64,000 nt of DNA from Halalkalibaculum roseum (GCF_011059145.1 NZ_JAALLT010000002.1:310001-374000), one strand, 5' to 3'; shown: positions 1 through 9,645, counted from the first letter of the stretch. The notes: generated from the sequence alone by a model not told the origin. A program made the numbers and translations.

Positions 1-90
1 AATACAGAATTCAGAACTCAGAATGTTTATACTTGAATTTTGAATTCTATTTGGAATAATAAATCTCCCGTCTCCTGAATTCTGTATTCT
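1..90. repeat. AT-rich intergenic inverted repeat, dispersed-repeat family member
   Basis: The first 14 bases (aatacagaattcag, 1-14) are repeated exactly as the reverse complement at 75-88, with gaattc/gaactc-rich sequence between. The word tcccgtctcctg at 66-77 and the word aatacagaat at 1-10 recur in the same order at 44541-44594, so this looks like one copy of a dispersed intergenic element. The left edge may lie outside the window. No function can be assigned. Confidence 0.6.
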
Positions 91-143
91 CCAATTTATT
101 CAAAAGGAACATTTTACAGCCCTTCTGTTGTTTCAAGCCTATC

Positions 144-1628
144 ATGAAAACAAATTCCAATTACGATGTTATCATAGCCGGTTCTGGCATGGGAGGGATG
201 TCGGCCGCAGCAATGCTGGCAAATGACGGCTACAAGGTCTTGGTACTGGAAGCTGCCCACGTCCCAGGGGGATGCAGCTCCTCTTTTTACCGCAAAGGAT
301 ACTGGTTTGAATCAGGGGCGACTACGCTGATCGGATTTGAAAAACATCAACCACTTAGAAAACTGGAAAGGGCGACCGGGATTGAAATCCCCCGCATTGA
401 GCTTCAGCCAAGTATGCAAGTCCATCAGTCGGGCGAAACCATAACCCGTTACCGTGAACCGGACAAATGGATCTCAGAAGCCAAACGGTGCTTTGGCAAT
501 GACCAGGCTCAGGAGTCGTTCTGGAAACTGGCATTGAAAGTTTCAGAAGTGGTATGGGAGGCATCGTCCAGAAATGCCTTTTTCCCACCGCAATCATTTA
601 AGGAGTGGCTGAAGCTACCCCTAAATAATGATCTTTCGCAGGTATGGGTACTGCCTTATGCTCTCCGTTCTGTAGAAGATGTTTTAAATAGTTTCGGGTT
701 AAACACCCCTCGGTTTCGTCAATTTGTAGATGAGCAGCTTATGATAACGGCACAGTCTACAGCAGAAGATACCCCATTCCTGTTTGGCGCTCCCGCGTTA
801 ACCTATACCAACTATTCCAACTACTACGTGCCGGGGGGTCTCATTAATATGGTGGAACCCATAGCCGACTTCATTGAGCAGAAGGGCGGTGCCTTACATA
901 CCCGTGAAGCAGTCGAGCACATTAGCAAGGTGGGCGATCATTATAATGTGTTTACATCCAAAGGCATGTACACCGCCCCGGTTGTAGTTTCTAATCTACC
1001 TGTTTGGAATATGCAGGATCTGACTTCCGGTGAAATCAGGGAATATTTTAAGAAGGAAGCGGATAAGTTCAGCGAAGCATGGGGGGCTTTCACGCTGGGA
1101 TTGGTGACCACTGATACCTATCCGGAAGATCTGCCGCTGCATCACCAGCTTCATTTGCCTGCAGATGACCACATTCCACATACTGTTTCAGACTCTGTCT
1201 TCGTTTCCATGTCACATCCGGGGGATGAGACCCGTTCTAAAAACGGAAACCGGGTTCTGAACGTCTCCTGTCATGCTGATACTGATACCTGGTTTTCAAT
1301 GAACGGCAGTTACGAACATCGTAAAAAAGAGGTGGAGAACCGCATTGTAGAACACCTTAAAAAAACATTACCGGGATTTGGGAAGGCTGAAATAATCAAT
1401 GTATTTTCGGGTACACCGGTAACCTGGCAAAATTGGGTTTACAGAAAAAAGGGGAGGGTAGGTGGAATACCGCAAAGTATGTCACGTTCTCTGCTTGAAT
1501 GGACACCGGCCAGTCCTCCCTTTAAAGGCCTTTATTTGTGCGGAGATACGGTTTTCCCCGGGCAGGGAATTCCGGGCGTAACATTAAGCGGTATAAACGT
1601 ATATTATAGAGTAAGAGAAAATTTTTAA
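144..1628 (+). CDS. Phytoene desaturase/carotenoid isomerase-like FAD oxidoreductase
   Basis: This 494-residue protein begins with a dinucleotide-binding fold: AGSGMGGMSAAAMLANDG at about residues 11-28, followed by a VLVLEA strand that would bind the ribose of FAD. The C-terminus has the second FAD signature of the family, LCGDTVFPGQGIPGVTLSG. Length and both signatures fit the CrtI/CrtISO/CrtO group, which desaturates, isomerises or ketolates carotenoids or related polyenes at the membrane. No other carotenoid gene (crtB, crtY) is in the window, so the exact substrate is open and related retinol-saturase-like enzymes are possible. The next gene starts 16 bases downstream, so co-transcription with the rhomboid genes is plausible. 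Confidence 0.85.
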   Translation: MKTNSNYDVIIAGSGMGGMSAAAMLANDGYKVLVLEAAHVPGGCSSSFYRKGYWFESGATTLIGFEKHQPLRKLERATGIEIPRIELQPSMQVHQSGETITRYREPDKWISEAKRCFGNDQAQESFWKLALKVSEVVWEASSRNAFFPPQSFKEWLKLPLNNDLSQVWVLPYALRSVEDVLNSFGLNTPRFRQFVDEQLMITAQSTAEDTPFLFGAPALTYTNYSNYYVPGGLINMVEPIADFIEQKGGALHTREAVEHISKVGDHYNVFTSKGMYTAPVVVSNLPVWNMQDLTSGEIREYFKKEADKFSEAWGAFTLGLVTTDTYPEDLPLHHQLHLPADDHIPHTVSDSVFVSMSHPGDETRSKNGNRVLNVSCHADTDTWFSMNGSYEHRKKEVENRIVEHLKKTLPGFGKAEIINVFSGTPVTWQNWVYRKKGRVGGIPQSMSRSLLEWTPASPPFKGLYLCGDTVFPGQGIPGVTLSGINVYYRVRENF

Positions 1629-1644
1629 ATAAATATCCGACCAT

Positions 1645-2268
1645 TTGAATTATCAATCAGACAATTACAGCCCTAATACACAGTTTTCTGTATTTCCTCC
1701 GGCCGTCAAACATCTGCTAATAATAAACGGAATATTTTTTGTAGGACTCAGTACACCGGGCGTTGCCCAGTTTCTTTTTGAATATGGTGCGCTCTGGCCC
1801 ATCGGTTCAGGATTGTTTCAGCCCTGGCAACTGGTGACTTATATGTTTCTGCATGGCGGTTTCGGGCATATATTTTTCAACTTGTTTGCGCTATGGATGT
1901 TCGGACAGTCTATCGAAAACTACTGGGGAACCAAACGGTTTACCGTTTTCTATTTTTTGACAGGAATCGGTGCTGCCATTCTCCATATGATTATCGGGGG
2001 CGGTGGCGCACCTACCATTGGTGCCTCAGGAGCCGTATATGGTATACTTCTGGCTTTCGGGATGATGTTCCCTAACCGTGAAATTATGCTGTTATTTCCT
2101 CCTATTCCCATGAAAGCAAAATATTTTGTTGCTTTATTTGGGGTGATTGAACTGATTAGCGGTATAAGCCGGACAGATAGCGGTGTGGCTCACTTTGCCC
2201 ACCTTGGAGGTATGCTGGTCGGTTATATACTCATTAAATACTGGGGCATCAGAGGAGAACAATATTAG
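1645..2268 (+). CDS. Rhomboid family intramembrane serine protease (first of pair)
   Basis: A 207-residue polytopic membrane protein. The rhomboid signatures are present: FLHGGFGHIFFNLFALW (about residues 69-85), the nucleophile motif GASGA with Ser128, and the general-base helix AHFAHLGG with His186. Rhomboids cleave transmembrane helices of substrate proteins within the bilayer. The start is a TTG at 1645, sixteen bases after the preceding stop; no ATG nearby gives the N-terminal segment. A second, longer rhomboid follows 66 bases downstream, so the two probably arose by duplication and may act on related substrates. Substrates cannot be inferred. Confidence 0.9.
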   Translation: MNYQSDNYSPNTQFSVFPPAVKHLLIINGIFFVGLSTPGVAQFLFEYGALWPIGSGLFQPWQLVTYMFLHGGFGHIFFNLFALWMFGQSIENYWGTKRFTVFYFLTGIGAAILHMIIGGGGAPTIGASGAVYGILLAFGMMFPNREIMLLFPPIPMKAKYFVALFGVIELISGISRTDSGVAHFAHLGGMLVGYILIKYWGIRGEQY

Positions 2269-2334
2269 TTTTACGGAAATGATTAATGAGATTGCATCGT
2301 TTTATAGACATAAGCAACATACCACGATATAAAC

Positions 2335-3204
2335 ATGTATAACGAATCATTCGGAAGTTCTATAAAGCGCGGGTTTATGGGTCTGCCCATTGCCATTCGC
2401 ACTATTATAGGCCTGAACCTGATCATTTACCTTGTGCAGGTATTCGGCCAGCTCTTTGGTGGCAGCGCATTCAGCAACATGCTGATCAGTGCCTTTGCCT
2501 TTTATCCCGAGTTGCTGACGACGGTTTTCCAGCCATGGAGGCTGTTTACTTATATGTTTTTACATGCCGGTGCCTGGCACCTGGTTTTCAATATGCTTTG
2601 GCTTTGGTGGATGGGTCGCGCCGTTGAGGAAACACTGGGACCACGCTCATTCACAGTTATTTACTTGGGCTCCGGTATCGGTGGAGCGTTACTGGATGTG
2701 TTTTTTGCCCAGTTTCTCGGTATCAATTACGTTATTGGTGCTTCGGGTGCGGTTTTCGGCATCATGGTAGCTTTTGCAGTGCTCTATCCCACAATGCCCA
2801 TTCACCTGTTCTTACTGCCACCTATTGAAGCCCGCTATGTTGTTGCAGGCTTGATAGCTTTAAATATCCTTGCGCTTGGTGGAGATAGTAACGTGGCTCA
2901 TATTGTCCACCTCGGAGGTGCCGGAATAGGTTATCTTCTGATGAAGGCCAGACAAGGTGGATTTAATCTGGGAGGTGTTATTCAGCCAATTGAAAACATA
3001 TGGCTGGAACTGAAGGGAGCCTACAAAAAGAAAGAGTCTGCTCCCAAGAATAAGAACATGTACTCGGTTTCGGATGTTGAAATTATCGAAGAAACAGAAC
3101 AGACAGAGCTGGATGATATTCTCGAGAAAATATCCGAAAAAGGTTATGATGCCCTGACTAAAGAGGAGAAGAAAAAGCTCTTCGAATTAAGTAAAAAGAA
3201 TTGA
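2335..3204 (+). CDS. Rhomboid family protease with charged C-terminal tail
   Basis: A 289-residue rhomboid with FLHAGAWHLVFNMLWLWW (about residues 76-93), catalytic GASGA with Ser137, and AHIVHLGG with His192. The dyad is intact, so it should be active. Unlike its upstream neighbour it carries a hydrophilic tail after the last membrane helix (about residues 205-289), ending in a Lys/Glu-rich helix ELDDILEKISEKGYDALTKE that resembles the small helical module found at the end of many Bacteroidota rhomboids. The tail probably lies in the cytoplasm and could regulate or recruit substrates. ispG follows 78 bases downstream. Confidence 0.9.
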   Translation: MYNESFGSSIKRGFMGLPIAIRTIIGLNLIIYLVQVFGQLFGGSAFSNMLISAFAFYPELLTTVFQPWRLFTYMFLHAGAWHLVFNMLWLWWMGRAVEETLGPRSFTVIYLGSGIGGALLDVFFAQFLGINYVIGASGAVFGIMVAFAVLYPTMPIHLFLLPPIEARYVVAGLIALNILALGGDSNVAHIVHLGGAGIGYLLMKARQGGFNLGGVIQPIENIWLELKGAYKKKESAPKNKNMYSVSDVEIIEETEQTELDDILEKISEKGYDALTKEEKKKLFELSKKN

Positions 3205-3282
3205 GAATTCAGGTGAATGATTACCATTCAGTTTTGAGTTTAAGGTTTTCAGTAATTATTTCTCAACAATAAAATTTTAAGC

Positions 3283-4521
3283 ATGTCCAATATCAAAAGA
3301 CGCGAATCCATACAAGTAATGGTCGGCAATGTTCCGGTAGGGGGAGGTGCTCCAATAGTAGTGCAATCTATGACCAACACCGATACTGCCGATATTGAGT
3401 CCACTGTGGAACAGATTAAGCATCTGCACCGGGAGGGTTCTGAGATAGTTCGCATCACCGTCAACCATAAGGAAGCCGCGAAGGCAGTGCCGCATATCAA
3501 GGAACAGCTTGTGAATGACGGCTATGACGTACCTATTGTGGGGGATTTTCATTATAACGGACATGTATTGCTTACCGAGTTTCCGGAAGCTGCCAAAGCA
3601 CTTGCTAAATTTCGCATCAACCCGGGTAATGTCGGTACCAAAACACGCGATGAAAACTTTTGTACCATTGTGGAGCAGGCAATCAAATACGACAAACCGG
3701 TACGTATCGGGGTAAATTGGGGTTCTCTCGATCAGCAGCTGCTGGCCGATAAAATGGATGCCAACAGTAAGCTGGAAGAACCGAAGTCTTCGAAGCAAGT
3801 GATGCTCGATACGATGGTAGAGAGTGCCAAACGTTCGGCTGAACTGGCCGAAAGTGTCGGGCTCGCTTCCGATAAGATTATCATCAGCTGCAAGATGTCG
3901 CATGTACAGGATGTGGTAACTGTATACGAAAGAATTGCTGAAATATGTGATTACCCGCTTCATGTGGGTCTCACGGAAGCCGGAATGGGTATGAAAGGTA
4001 TAGTAGCCAGTACAGCGGCACTTTCCGTTTTACTACAGCAGGGTATCGGCGATACGATTCGTGTATCTCTTACACCTAAACCGGGCGGTGATCGAGCCGA
4101 AGAGGTGAGGGTCTGCCAACAGGTACTGCAGTCACTGGGCATTCGAAGTTTTATTCCACAGGTAACTGCATGTCCGGGTTGCGGTCGTACAAATAGTACC
4201 TATTTCCAGGAGCTTGCTGACGAAATACAAGAATACCTTCGTGAGATGATGCCGGTTTGGAGGGAGATGTATCCCGGTGTGGAAGATATGAATGTGGCAG
4301 TAATGGGTTGCGTGGTGAACGGTCCCGGAGAATCCCGAAATGCCAATATAGGTATCTCTCTGCCCGGTACCTTTGAAGAGCCCAAAGCACCTGTCTACAT
4401 GGATGGGGAGCATTACAAGACTTTGAAAGGGGATGGGATCGGTAAAGAGTTCCGGGATATACTCGACAATTACGTAACGGATAACTACGGCAAGGATAAA
4501 AAAGAACTTGAAGAAGCCTGA
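3283..4521 (+). CDS. ispG: 4-hydroxy-3-methylbut-2-enyl diphosphate synthase
   Basis: IspG (GcpE) converts 2-C-methyl-D-erythritol 2,4-cyclodiphosphate to HMBPP, the penultimate step of the MEP isoprenoid pathway, using a [4Fe-4S] cluster. The 412-residue product has the N-terminal barrel start ([20 protein letters not shown]) and the C-terminal cluster cysteines: CPGCGR with Cys297 and Cys300, and GCVVNGPGE with Cys343 and the following conserved glutamate. The length is that of the compact two-domain bacterial enzyme, without the long insert seen in many Bacteroidota and plants. Isoprenoid supply fits the carotenoid-type enzyme at the window start, but both are common and the link is inferred. 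Confidence 0.97.
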   Translation: MSNIKRRESIQVMVGNVPVGGGAPIVVQSMTNTDTADIESTVEQIKHLHREGSEIVRITVNHKEAAKAVPHIKEQLVNDGYDVPIVGDFHYNGHVLLTEFPEAAKALAKFRINPGNVGTKTRDENFCTIVEQAIKYDKPVRIGVNWGSLDQQLLADKMDANSKLEEPKSSKQVMLDTMVESAKRSAELAESVGLASDKIIISCKMSHVQDVVTVYERIAEICDYPLHVGLTEAGMGMKGIVASTAALSVLLQQGIGDTIRVSLTPKPGGDRAEEVRVCQQVLQSLGIRSFIPQVTACPGCGRTNSTYFQELADEIQEYLREMMPVWREMYPGVEDMNVAVMGCVVNGPGESRNANIGISLPGTFEEPKAPVYMDGEHYKTLKGDGIGKEFRDILDNYVTDNYGKDKKELEEA

Positions 4522-4566
4522 ACTTAGGGTTCTCCGCCTCAAGCTGCAGGTAACAATCCGGCAGTC

Positions 4567-5220
4567 ATGAATAAAAATGCAACGGTTATCATACTTCTAT
4601 GCGCTGCGTTATTGGCAGCTTATCTATGGTTTTTTGCTGACCCAAGTGTTGTTGATGAGGATTATATCTCCTCAGACTCCTTCAAAAAGCTGGAACAAAA
4701 TATTGACTATGAGAGAGATTCCGTTGCTGATCGCGAAACGGTAATTCGCGATGTCGTCAACCAAATGATTCAAAATCAATCTCTAATTCAGAAAAAATTG
4801 CCCTTTCGCCTGGATTCACTGGCACTGGATTCGGTCTTGAATCCACAAAATCGCCTTTCGATCCCTGATGTGAGAAGCATGCCATCCGATTCCGGTGAGT
4901 ATCACTTTTACGGGTTGATCATACTTGAAGGTGAGAATTACCGGGCACTCCTCTCATTGGTTGAACTACCGGGCATTTATAGAGATCTGGAAGTCGGATT
5001 AACGACGGTAATAGACGGACAAATCGTTGACAAAGCTTTAATAGGGCGATATGAAAAAAATCTTACCGAAAAGACATATACCGAAATATACATCAACGAG
5101 AATCACGAGATAAGGGTAGAGGTAGATAAACAGCGTTTTTATCCCTTTGAACAAGAAAAGAGAGTCAGTTATCGTTATGTTATCAACAGAGATGGCAATA
5201 TAGAATTTAGTATCCTTTAG
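4567..5220 (+). CDS. Membrane-anchored protein of unknown function
   Basis: A 217-residue protein with one N-terminal hydrophobic segment (about residues 4-23) and no lipobox, so it is probably an inner-membrane-anchored periplasmic protein. The remainder is soluble, acidic, and alternates predicted helices (residues 35-70) with strand-rich sequence to the end. I recognise no family. It starts 45 bases after ispG and is followed, after 82 bases, by an exported TPR protein, so the three could be co-transcribed. It is accepted as a gene because it fills the gap with an uninterrupted, compositionally normal frame. Confidence 0.7.
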   Translation: MNKNATVIILLCAALLAAYLWFFADPSVVDEDYISSDSFKKLEQNIDYERDSVADRETVIRDVVNQMIQNQSLIQKKLPFRLDSLALDSVLNPQNRLSIPDVRSMPSDSGEYHFYGLIILEGENYRALLSLVELPGIYRDLEVGLTTVIDGQIVDKALIGRYEKNLTEKTYTEIYINENHEIRVEVDKQRFYPFEQEKRVSYRYVINRDGNIEFSIL

Positions 5221-5302
5221 TAAAGAGAAGATTTTTCTTTTTGTATTTCATTTCTTAGAATCGGTTAAGGTTATCAGAATTAAATCATTTAAGACAGCTA
5301 TT

Positions 5303-6082
5303 ATGAGATTCGGTTTTCTACTTTTGACAGTATGTTTGTTTGTATATCCGGGTGAACTTTTGGCTCAGCAGGGCAATGGCAACGCTACTATATCCCTGGA
5401 AGAGGAAGCTGATTCCCTATATGATGCATTTGAGGAAAAAGAAGCCCTGAATGCCTATGAAAAAATTCTGAACAGGGATCCAGAAAATTACCGCGCCTTG
5501 TGGAGAACCAGTTTTTTGTACTCTCGTATCGGTAACCGGAAAAAGGAGAAAGATACACAGAAGGAGTTCTACAATAAAGCTCAGGACTTAGCTCAAAAAG
5601 CCCTTCAGGTGGATTCCACCGACGCCGAGTCGCACTTCGTTATGTCAGTTGCCATGGGGCGTAAGGCTTTAATAGCAAGCGCACGTGATCGCGTAGCGGC
5701 ATCCCGCGATATCAAGAAGCATGTAGACCGTGCTTTGGCTTATGACAGCACTCATGCCGGTGCCTGGCACGTGTTGGGTCGTTGGCACTTCAAGGTTGCC
5801 AATTTAAACTTTGTAGAGCGCCTCGCAGCCAACACACTGTTTGGCGGGATTCCGGGCGATGCCAGTAATGAAACGGCAGCTAAAGCCATCAGGCGCGCTA
5901 TTGAACTCAATGATAATTACGTGCTTTATTATCATGATCTTGCCATGGTTTTTGACGAGATGGGTAAAAAGAAGGAAGCAATAAATGCCTGCCAGTCGGC
6001 TTTGAATCTGGAAAATCTCACTCCGGACGATATACGCCTCAAAAACGAATGTAGAAACTGGATTGAGGACTGGAAATCCTGA
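5303..6082 (+). CDS. Exported TPR protein resembling the RMDN family
   Basis: 259 residues with a cleavable signal peptide (hydrophobic residues 4-16, likely cut after LLAQ) and helical TPR-type repeats over about residues 35-250. The segment HVLGRWHFKVANLNFVER followed by AANTLFGGIP is, from memory, strikingly like the conserved core of the eukaryotic regulator-of-microtubule-dynamics (RMDN/FAM82) proteins, which are also TPR proteins. Function in bacteria is unknown; a periplasmic scaffold is the simplest reading. The downstream gap contains the LacI-type operator, so this gene probably ends its transcription unit. Confidence 0.75.
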   Translation: MRFGFLLLTVCLFVYPGELLAQQGNGNATISLEEEADSLYDAFEEKEALNAYEKILNRDPENYRALWRTSFLYSRIGNRKKEKDTQKEFYNKAQDLAQKALQVDSTDAESHFVMSVAMGRKALIASARDRVAASRDIKKHVDRALAYDSTHAGAWHVLGRWHFKVANLNFVERLAANTLFGGIPGDASNETAAKAIRRAIELNDNYVLYYHDLAMVFDEMGKKKEAINACQSALNLENLTPDDIRLKNECRNWIEDWKS

Positions 6083-6135
6083 CAGTTCTTACAGGGGACA
6101 AATAGAGTCTGCGGCAAGTCAAGACTATTGCATTA

Positions 6136-6149
6136 TGTAAGCGCTTTCA
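6136..6149. promoter_or_regulatory. LacI-family operator (cre-like palindrome)
   Basis: The sequence tgtaagcgctttca is a near-perfect dyad around a central CG and matches the general operator form of CcpA/LacI-type regulators (TGWAANCGNTNWCA). It lies about 39 bases before the start of a LacI-family regulator gene, which suggests autoregulation and control of the sugar operon behind it. The site is seen directly; the binding protein is inferred. Confidence 0.65.
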
Positions 6150-6187
6150 GTATCATAATTCACTTCTCATAATTCAGTCGTAGGCGA

Positions 6188-7201
6188 TTGTCAAACACAA
6201 TTTACGATATAGCGAGACAAGCTGATGTAAGTATAGCAACAGTCTCGAGGGTATTTAATGACAGTACAAAAGTCTCTAAAGCCACCAGAGATAAAGTAAT
6301 TGCTGTTGCCAGGGAAGCCGGATACCATCCACAGGGCTTTGCGCATGGTCTTGCCAGTCGCAAGAATAATATCATCCTTGCCGTGGTACCGGTACTCTCC
6401 AACTACTTTTTTATGCAGGTACTGGCCGGTATTCAGGATAAAATATCCGAATATAACTACGAGCTTTATATTTACAATATTAAGCCGAATGAGGACAAAC
6501 TTGACCAGATTAGGCAGCTCTTGCGCAGAAAGTGGGCAGCAGCTTACCTGATGGTCTCCGTCCATCTGCCTGACAGCAAATGGAAGCACCTGATGGAATT
6601 TGATGATCCCATTACGCTGGTGGATGATTCCTACCCAGAGATCGATTCCATCTATGTAGATAATGTTCATGGAGCGGAAGTCGCCACGCAGTATCTGCTG
6701 AATAAAGGTTATCTGAATCCTGGTATGATACTCCCCAATCGATATTCAAAACCGGCCCAGGATCGACTGAAAGGCTTTCAAAACATCATTAATAAGTACC
6801 AACTCCGTGTTACACCTGACAATGTAGTGGTCGGTGATACCGATTATAGGGACGGTTATAATGAGCAAAACGGGTATGAAGCAATGCAGAAAATGCTTGC
6901 CATGGAGACCGTACCCGATGCCTGCTTTTGCAGTTCCGATATTCAGGCAGTTGGCGCAATGGGTGCGCTAAGGGAAGCAGGAGAATCCATGCCTATTATC
7001 GGTTATGATGACATAAAGGTAGCCGAATACATGGGACTCTCAACCATCAGTCAGCCGATGTATAAGATGGGTGAAAAAGCGGTTGAACATATAATTGAAC
7101 GGATCGAAAACCCTGAACAGGAGTTGCTTCAGTACGTTTTTCCGACTGAATTGGTTAAGCGTTCTTCCACAGAAATTGAAAAGGTAATAAATCATTCCTA
7201 A
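6188..7201 (+). CDS. LacI-family transcriptional regulator of sugar operon
   Basis: A 337-residue repressor-type regulator. The N-terminal helix-turn-helix TIYDIARQADVSIATVSRVF (residues 4-23) and the hinge helix region up to residue 60 are typical of LacI/GalR proteins, followed by a periplasmic-binding-protein-like effector domain to about residue 330. The start is the TTG at 6188, which gives the family-standard spacing before the HTH. pfkA begins 6 bases after its stop and two amylases plus a permease follow, so it likely responds to a maltodextrin-related sugar or glycolytic metabolite. A matching palindromic operator lies just upstream. Confidence 0.92.
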   Translation: MSNTIYDIARQADVSIATVSRVFNDSTKVSKATRDKVIAVAREAGYHPQGFAHGLASRKNNIILAVVPVLSNYFFMQVLAGIQDKISEYNYELYIYNIKPNEDKLDQIRQLLRRKWAAAYLMVSVHLPDSKWKHLMEFDDPITLVDDSYPEIDSIYVDNVHGAEVATQYLLNKGYLNPGMILPNRYSKPAQDRLKGFQNIINKYQLRVTPDNVVVGDTDYRDGYNEQNGYEAMQKMLAMETVPDACFCSSDIQAVGAMGALREAGESMPIIGYDDIKVAEYMGLSTISQPMYKMGEKAVEHIIERIENPEQELLQYVFPTELVKRSSTEIEKVINHS

Positions 7202-7207
7202 CAGGAA

Positions 7208-8197
7208 ATGGCTAAAAAAGTATTTAACAGAATTGGAGTTTTGACTTCAGGAGGCGACGCGCCCGGCATGAATGCCGCAATCCGTGCCGTCGTCCGCAGT
7301 TGTGTGTATTACGATATTACGCCCTACGGTGTGATGGAAGGCTACGACGGCCTGATAAAAAATAAGATACACAAAATGGATGCCAGCTCGGTGAAACATA
7401 TTATCCACCAGGGAGGAACCATCCTCAAGTCGGCACGCAGCAAGCGATTCATGACGATAGGGGGGCGTGAAAAAGCTTGGAATAATATCAAAAAGAAGAA
7501 GCTCGACGGTCTGGTTGTTATCGGAGGAGACGGAACCTTTAAAGGAGCGATGGCCCTGGGAAGCGAGCACGATATTCCTATAGTAGGTATACCCGGCACA
7601 ATTGATAATGATATTTTCGGTACGGATTTTACCCTCGGTTTTGATACGGCTACAAATACGGTAGTCGAAGCTGTGGATAAGATTCGTGATACCGCTACTT
7701 CTCATAGCAGATTGTTCTTTATTGAAGTAATGGGTAGGGATGCCGGTTTTATCGCCGTTCACTCTGGCATTGCCGCAGGTTCGGAGGAGATACTTATACC
7801 GGAAAAAGACCGTGATGTGGAGCATCTTTTTGAATCACTGGAACGGACATCACGTCGTAATAAAACCTCCAGATTGGTCATTGTGGCCGAAGGAGATCAG
7901 AATGGAAGTGTCTATAATCTTGAGCGACAGGTTAAAGAGCGTTTCGGTGACCGGTATGAAACCAAAGTAACCATCCTGGGACACGTGCAGAGAGGCGGAC
8001 GTCCTACATGCAATGATAGGGTACTCGCCAGCAGGCTGGGTGTCAGTGCCGTTGAAGCACTCATGGAGGGCAAAAGAAACGTGATGATTGGAACTCGCAA
8101 TAAAAAGATTAATTTTACCGACTTTGATAAAGCTACCAAGCAAAATCCAAAAATGGATGAAGAGCTTATCAGGGTCGCGAATATCATATCAATTTAA
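7208..8197 (+). CDS. pfkA: ATP-dependent 6-phosphofructokinase
   Basis: Phosphofructokinase phosphorylates fructose 6-phosphate to fructose 1,6-bisphosphate, the committed step of glycolysis. The 329-residue protein has the group A signatures: GVLTSGGDAPGMNAAIRAVV at the N-terminus, GGDGTFKGA, the catalytic segment GIPGTIDNDI and the hexose-phosphate motif EVMGRDAGFIA. The glycine in GGDG and PGTIDND rather than PKTIDND favour ATP over pyrophosphate as donor. It sits between the LacI regulator (6 bases) and the first GH13 gene (19 bases), so glycolytic flux and starch-sugar breakdown appear to be controlled together. Confidence 0.95.
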   Translation: MAKKVFNRIGVLTSGGDAPGMNAAIRAVVRSCVYYDITPYGVMEGYDGLIKNKIHKMDASSVKHIIHQGGTILKSARSKRFMTIGGREKAWNNIKKKKLDGLVVIGGDGTFKGAMALGSEHDIPIVGIPGTIDNDIFGTDFTLGFDTATNTVVEAVDKIRDTATSHSRLFFIEVMGRDAGFIAVHSGIAAGSEEILIPEKDRDVEHLFESLERTSRRNKTSRLVIVAEGDQNGSVYNLERQVKERFGDRYETKVTILGHVQRGGRPTCNDRVLASRLGVSAVEALMEGKRNVMIGTRNKKINFTDFDKATKQNPKMDEELIRVANIISI

Positions 8198-8216
8198 TAT
8201 AGCTTAAAGAAAAACC

Positions 8217-9608
8217 ATGAATACACATTCCGCGATATCAAGGATTCAGGTACTGCTTATTGCCGCAGTGATAGCATTTGTTACTGTAGGGTGTTCCTCC
8301 GGAGAGCAACAATCCGGGCTGGACGAATCGACACAACAGGCACTGATCAATCATCCTGAATGGACGAAAAGCGCCAATATTTATGAAGTCAATATTCGCC
8401 AGAACACCCCGGAAGGGACTTTTAATGCGTTTCAGGAAGATTTGCCTCGCCTAAAGGAAATGGGTGTTGATATCGTATGGCTGATGCCGATTCATCCCAT
8501 AGGAGAAAAGAACCGTAAAGGTGAACTGGGCAGTTATTACTCTATTAAAGATTACACCGCGGTAAATCCGAATTTCGGGACCTTGGAGGATTTCAAGGCC
8601 CTTGTCGATTCAACCCACAAACACGATATGAAACTTATAATCGACTGGGTTCCTAATCATACCGCCTGGGATCATCCCTGGGTGACCGAACATCCCGAGT
8701 ATTATGCAAAAGATTCCACCGGGGCCATAACCTATGAGGCGGATTGGACAGATATCGCCCTCCTAAACTATGATAACAAGGAATTATGGCCCAAGATGAT
8801 AGATGCCATGAAATACTGGATTAATGAAACAAATATTGACGGTTTCCGTGTTGACCATGCTTCCCATGAGATCCCTATGGCATTCTGGGAGCAAGCGGTG
8901 CCTGAAATCGATCAGGAGAAAGAGGGTCTTTTCTGGCTTGCCGAATGGGATGAGCCCAAGCTGCATCCTGTGTTTGACGCTTCTTATCCCTGGGAATATT
9001 TTCACATGACTACAGAAATTGCCAAGCAGAACCAACCGCTTTCAGCGATTGACGAGTATATGGAAAAAGAGCAAGAGCGTTATCCGGAGCATGCCTATCG
9101 CATGTATTTTACCAGCAACCATGATGAAAACAGCTGGAACGGTACCGACCGTGAGCTCTTTGGTGAAAACTTTCGCAATTTTGCTGTGCTGGCAGCTACT
9201 ATCGACGGAATGCCATTGGTTTATAACGGGCAGGAGTCGGGGCTGTATAAGCAGCTGGAGTTTTTTGAAAAAGATACTGTAAATTGGAAAGAGTATAAGA
9301 ACCAGGAGTTCTATGCCACGCTCTTTGATCTTAAAGATCGCAATGAAGCTTTATGGAACGGGCAATATGGCGGTGATTTTGTGAAGGTTGCCAATGATAA
9401 AGCAGACAGCGTGTACTCCTTCAAACGGGTAAAAGGGGACGAAGAAGTGATAGTGGTTCTGAATTTAAGCGGTAACACTTACTCTGTTAATTTTCCCGGT
9501 ATGGTATCAGAAGCAACCTATACCAATGTATTTTCCGGTGAAGAGCAGGTTCTTGGAGCCGGAGCTGTATCCATGGCTCCACACAGCTATCTGGTACTTG
9601 AAAAGTAG
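8217..9608 (+). CDS. GH13 alpha-amylase family lipoprotein
   Basis: A 463-residue glycoside hydrolase family 13 enzyme with a lipoprotein signal: hydrophobic residues 12-24 followed by VTVGC, Cys26 being the lipid-modified residue. Conserved catalytic elements are DGFRVDHASHE (nucleophile Asp near 212), WLAEWDEP (acid/base Glu near 243) and TSNHDENSW (stabilising Asp near 303). It would cleave alpha-1,4-glucans or maltodextrins at the cell surface or in the periplasm. The MFS permease follows 37 bases downstream and could import its products. Exact specificity cannot be read from the sequence. Confidence 0.93.
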   Translation: MNTHSAISRIQVLLIAAVIAFVTVGCSSGEQQSGLDESTQQALINHPEWTKSANIYEVNIRQNTPEGTFNAFQEDLPRLKEMGVDIVWLMPIHPIGEKNRKGELGSYYSIKDYTAVNPNFGTLEDFKALVDSTHKHDMKLIIDWVPNHTAWDHPWVTEHPEYYAKDSTGAITYEADWTDIALLNYDNKELWPKMIDAMKYWINETNIDGFRVDHASHEIPMAFWEQAVPEIDQEKEGLFWLAEWDEPKLHPVFDASYPWEYFHMTTEIAKQNQPLSAIDEYMEKEQERYPEHAYRMYFTSNHDENSWNGTDRELFGENFRNFAVLAATIDGMPLVYNGQESGLYKQLEFFEKDTVNWKEYKNQEFYATLFDLKDRNEALWNGQYGGDFVKVANDKADSVYSFKRVKGDEEVIVVLNLSGNTYSVNFPGMVSEATYTNVFSGEEQVLGAGAVSMAPHSYLVLEK

Positions 9609-9645
9609 CATCATATTCTGACTAACCTTCAGATAACATTGACCA

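Noticed and set aside
7208-8197. Pyrophosphate-dependent phosphofructokinase
   Set aside because: GGDG and PGTIDND point to the ATP-dependent type rather than the GGDD and PKTIDND of PPi enzymes.
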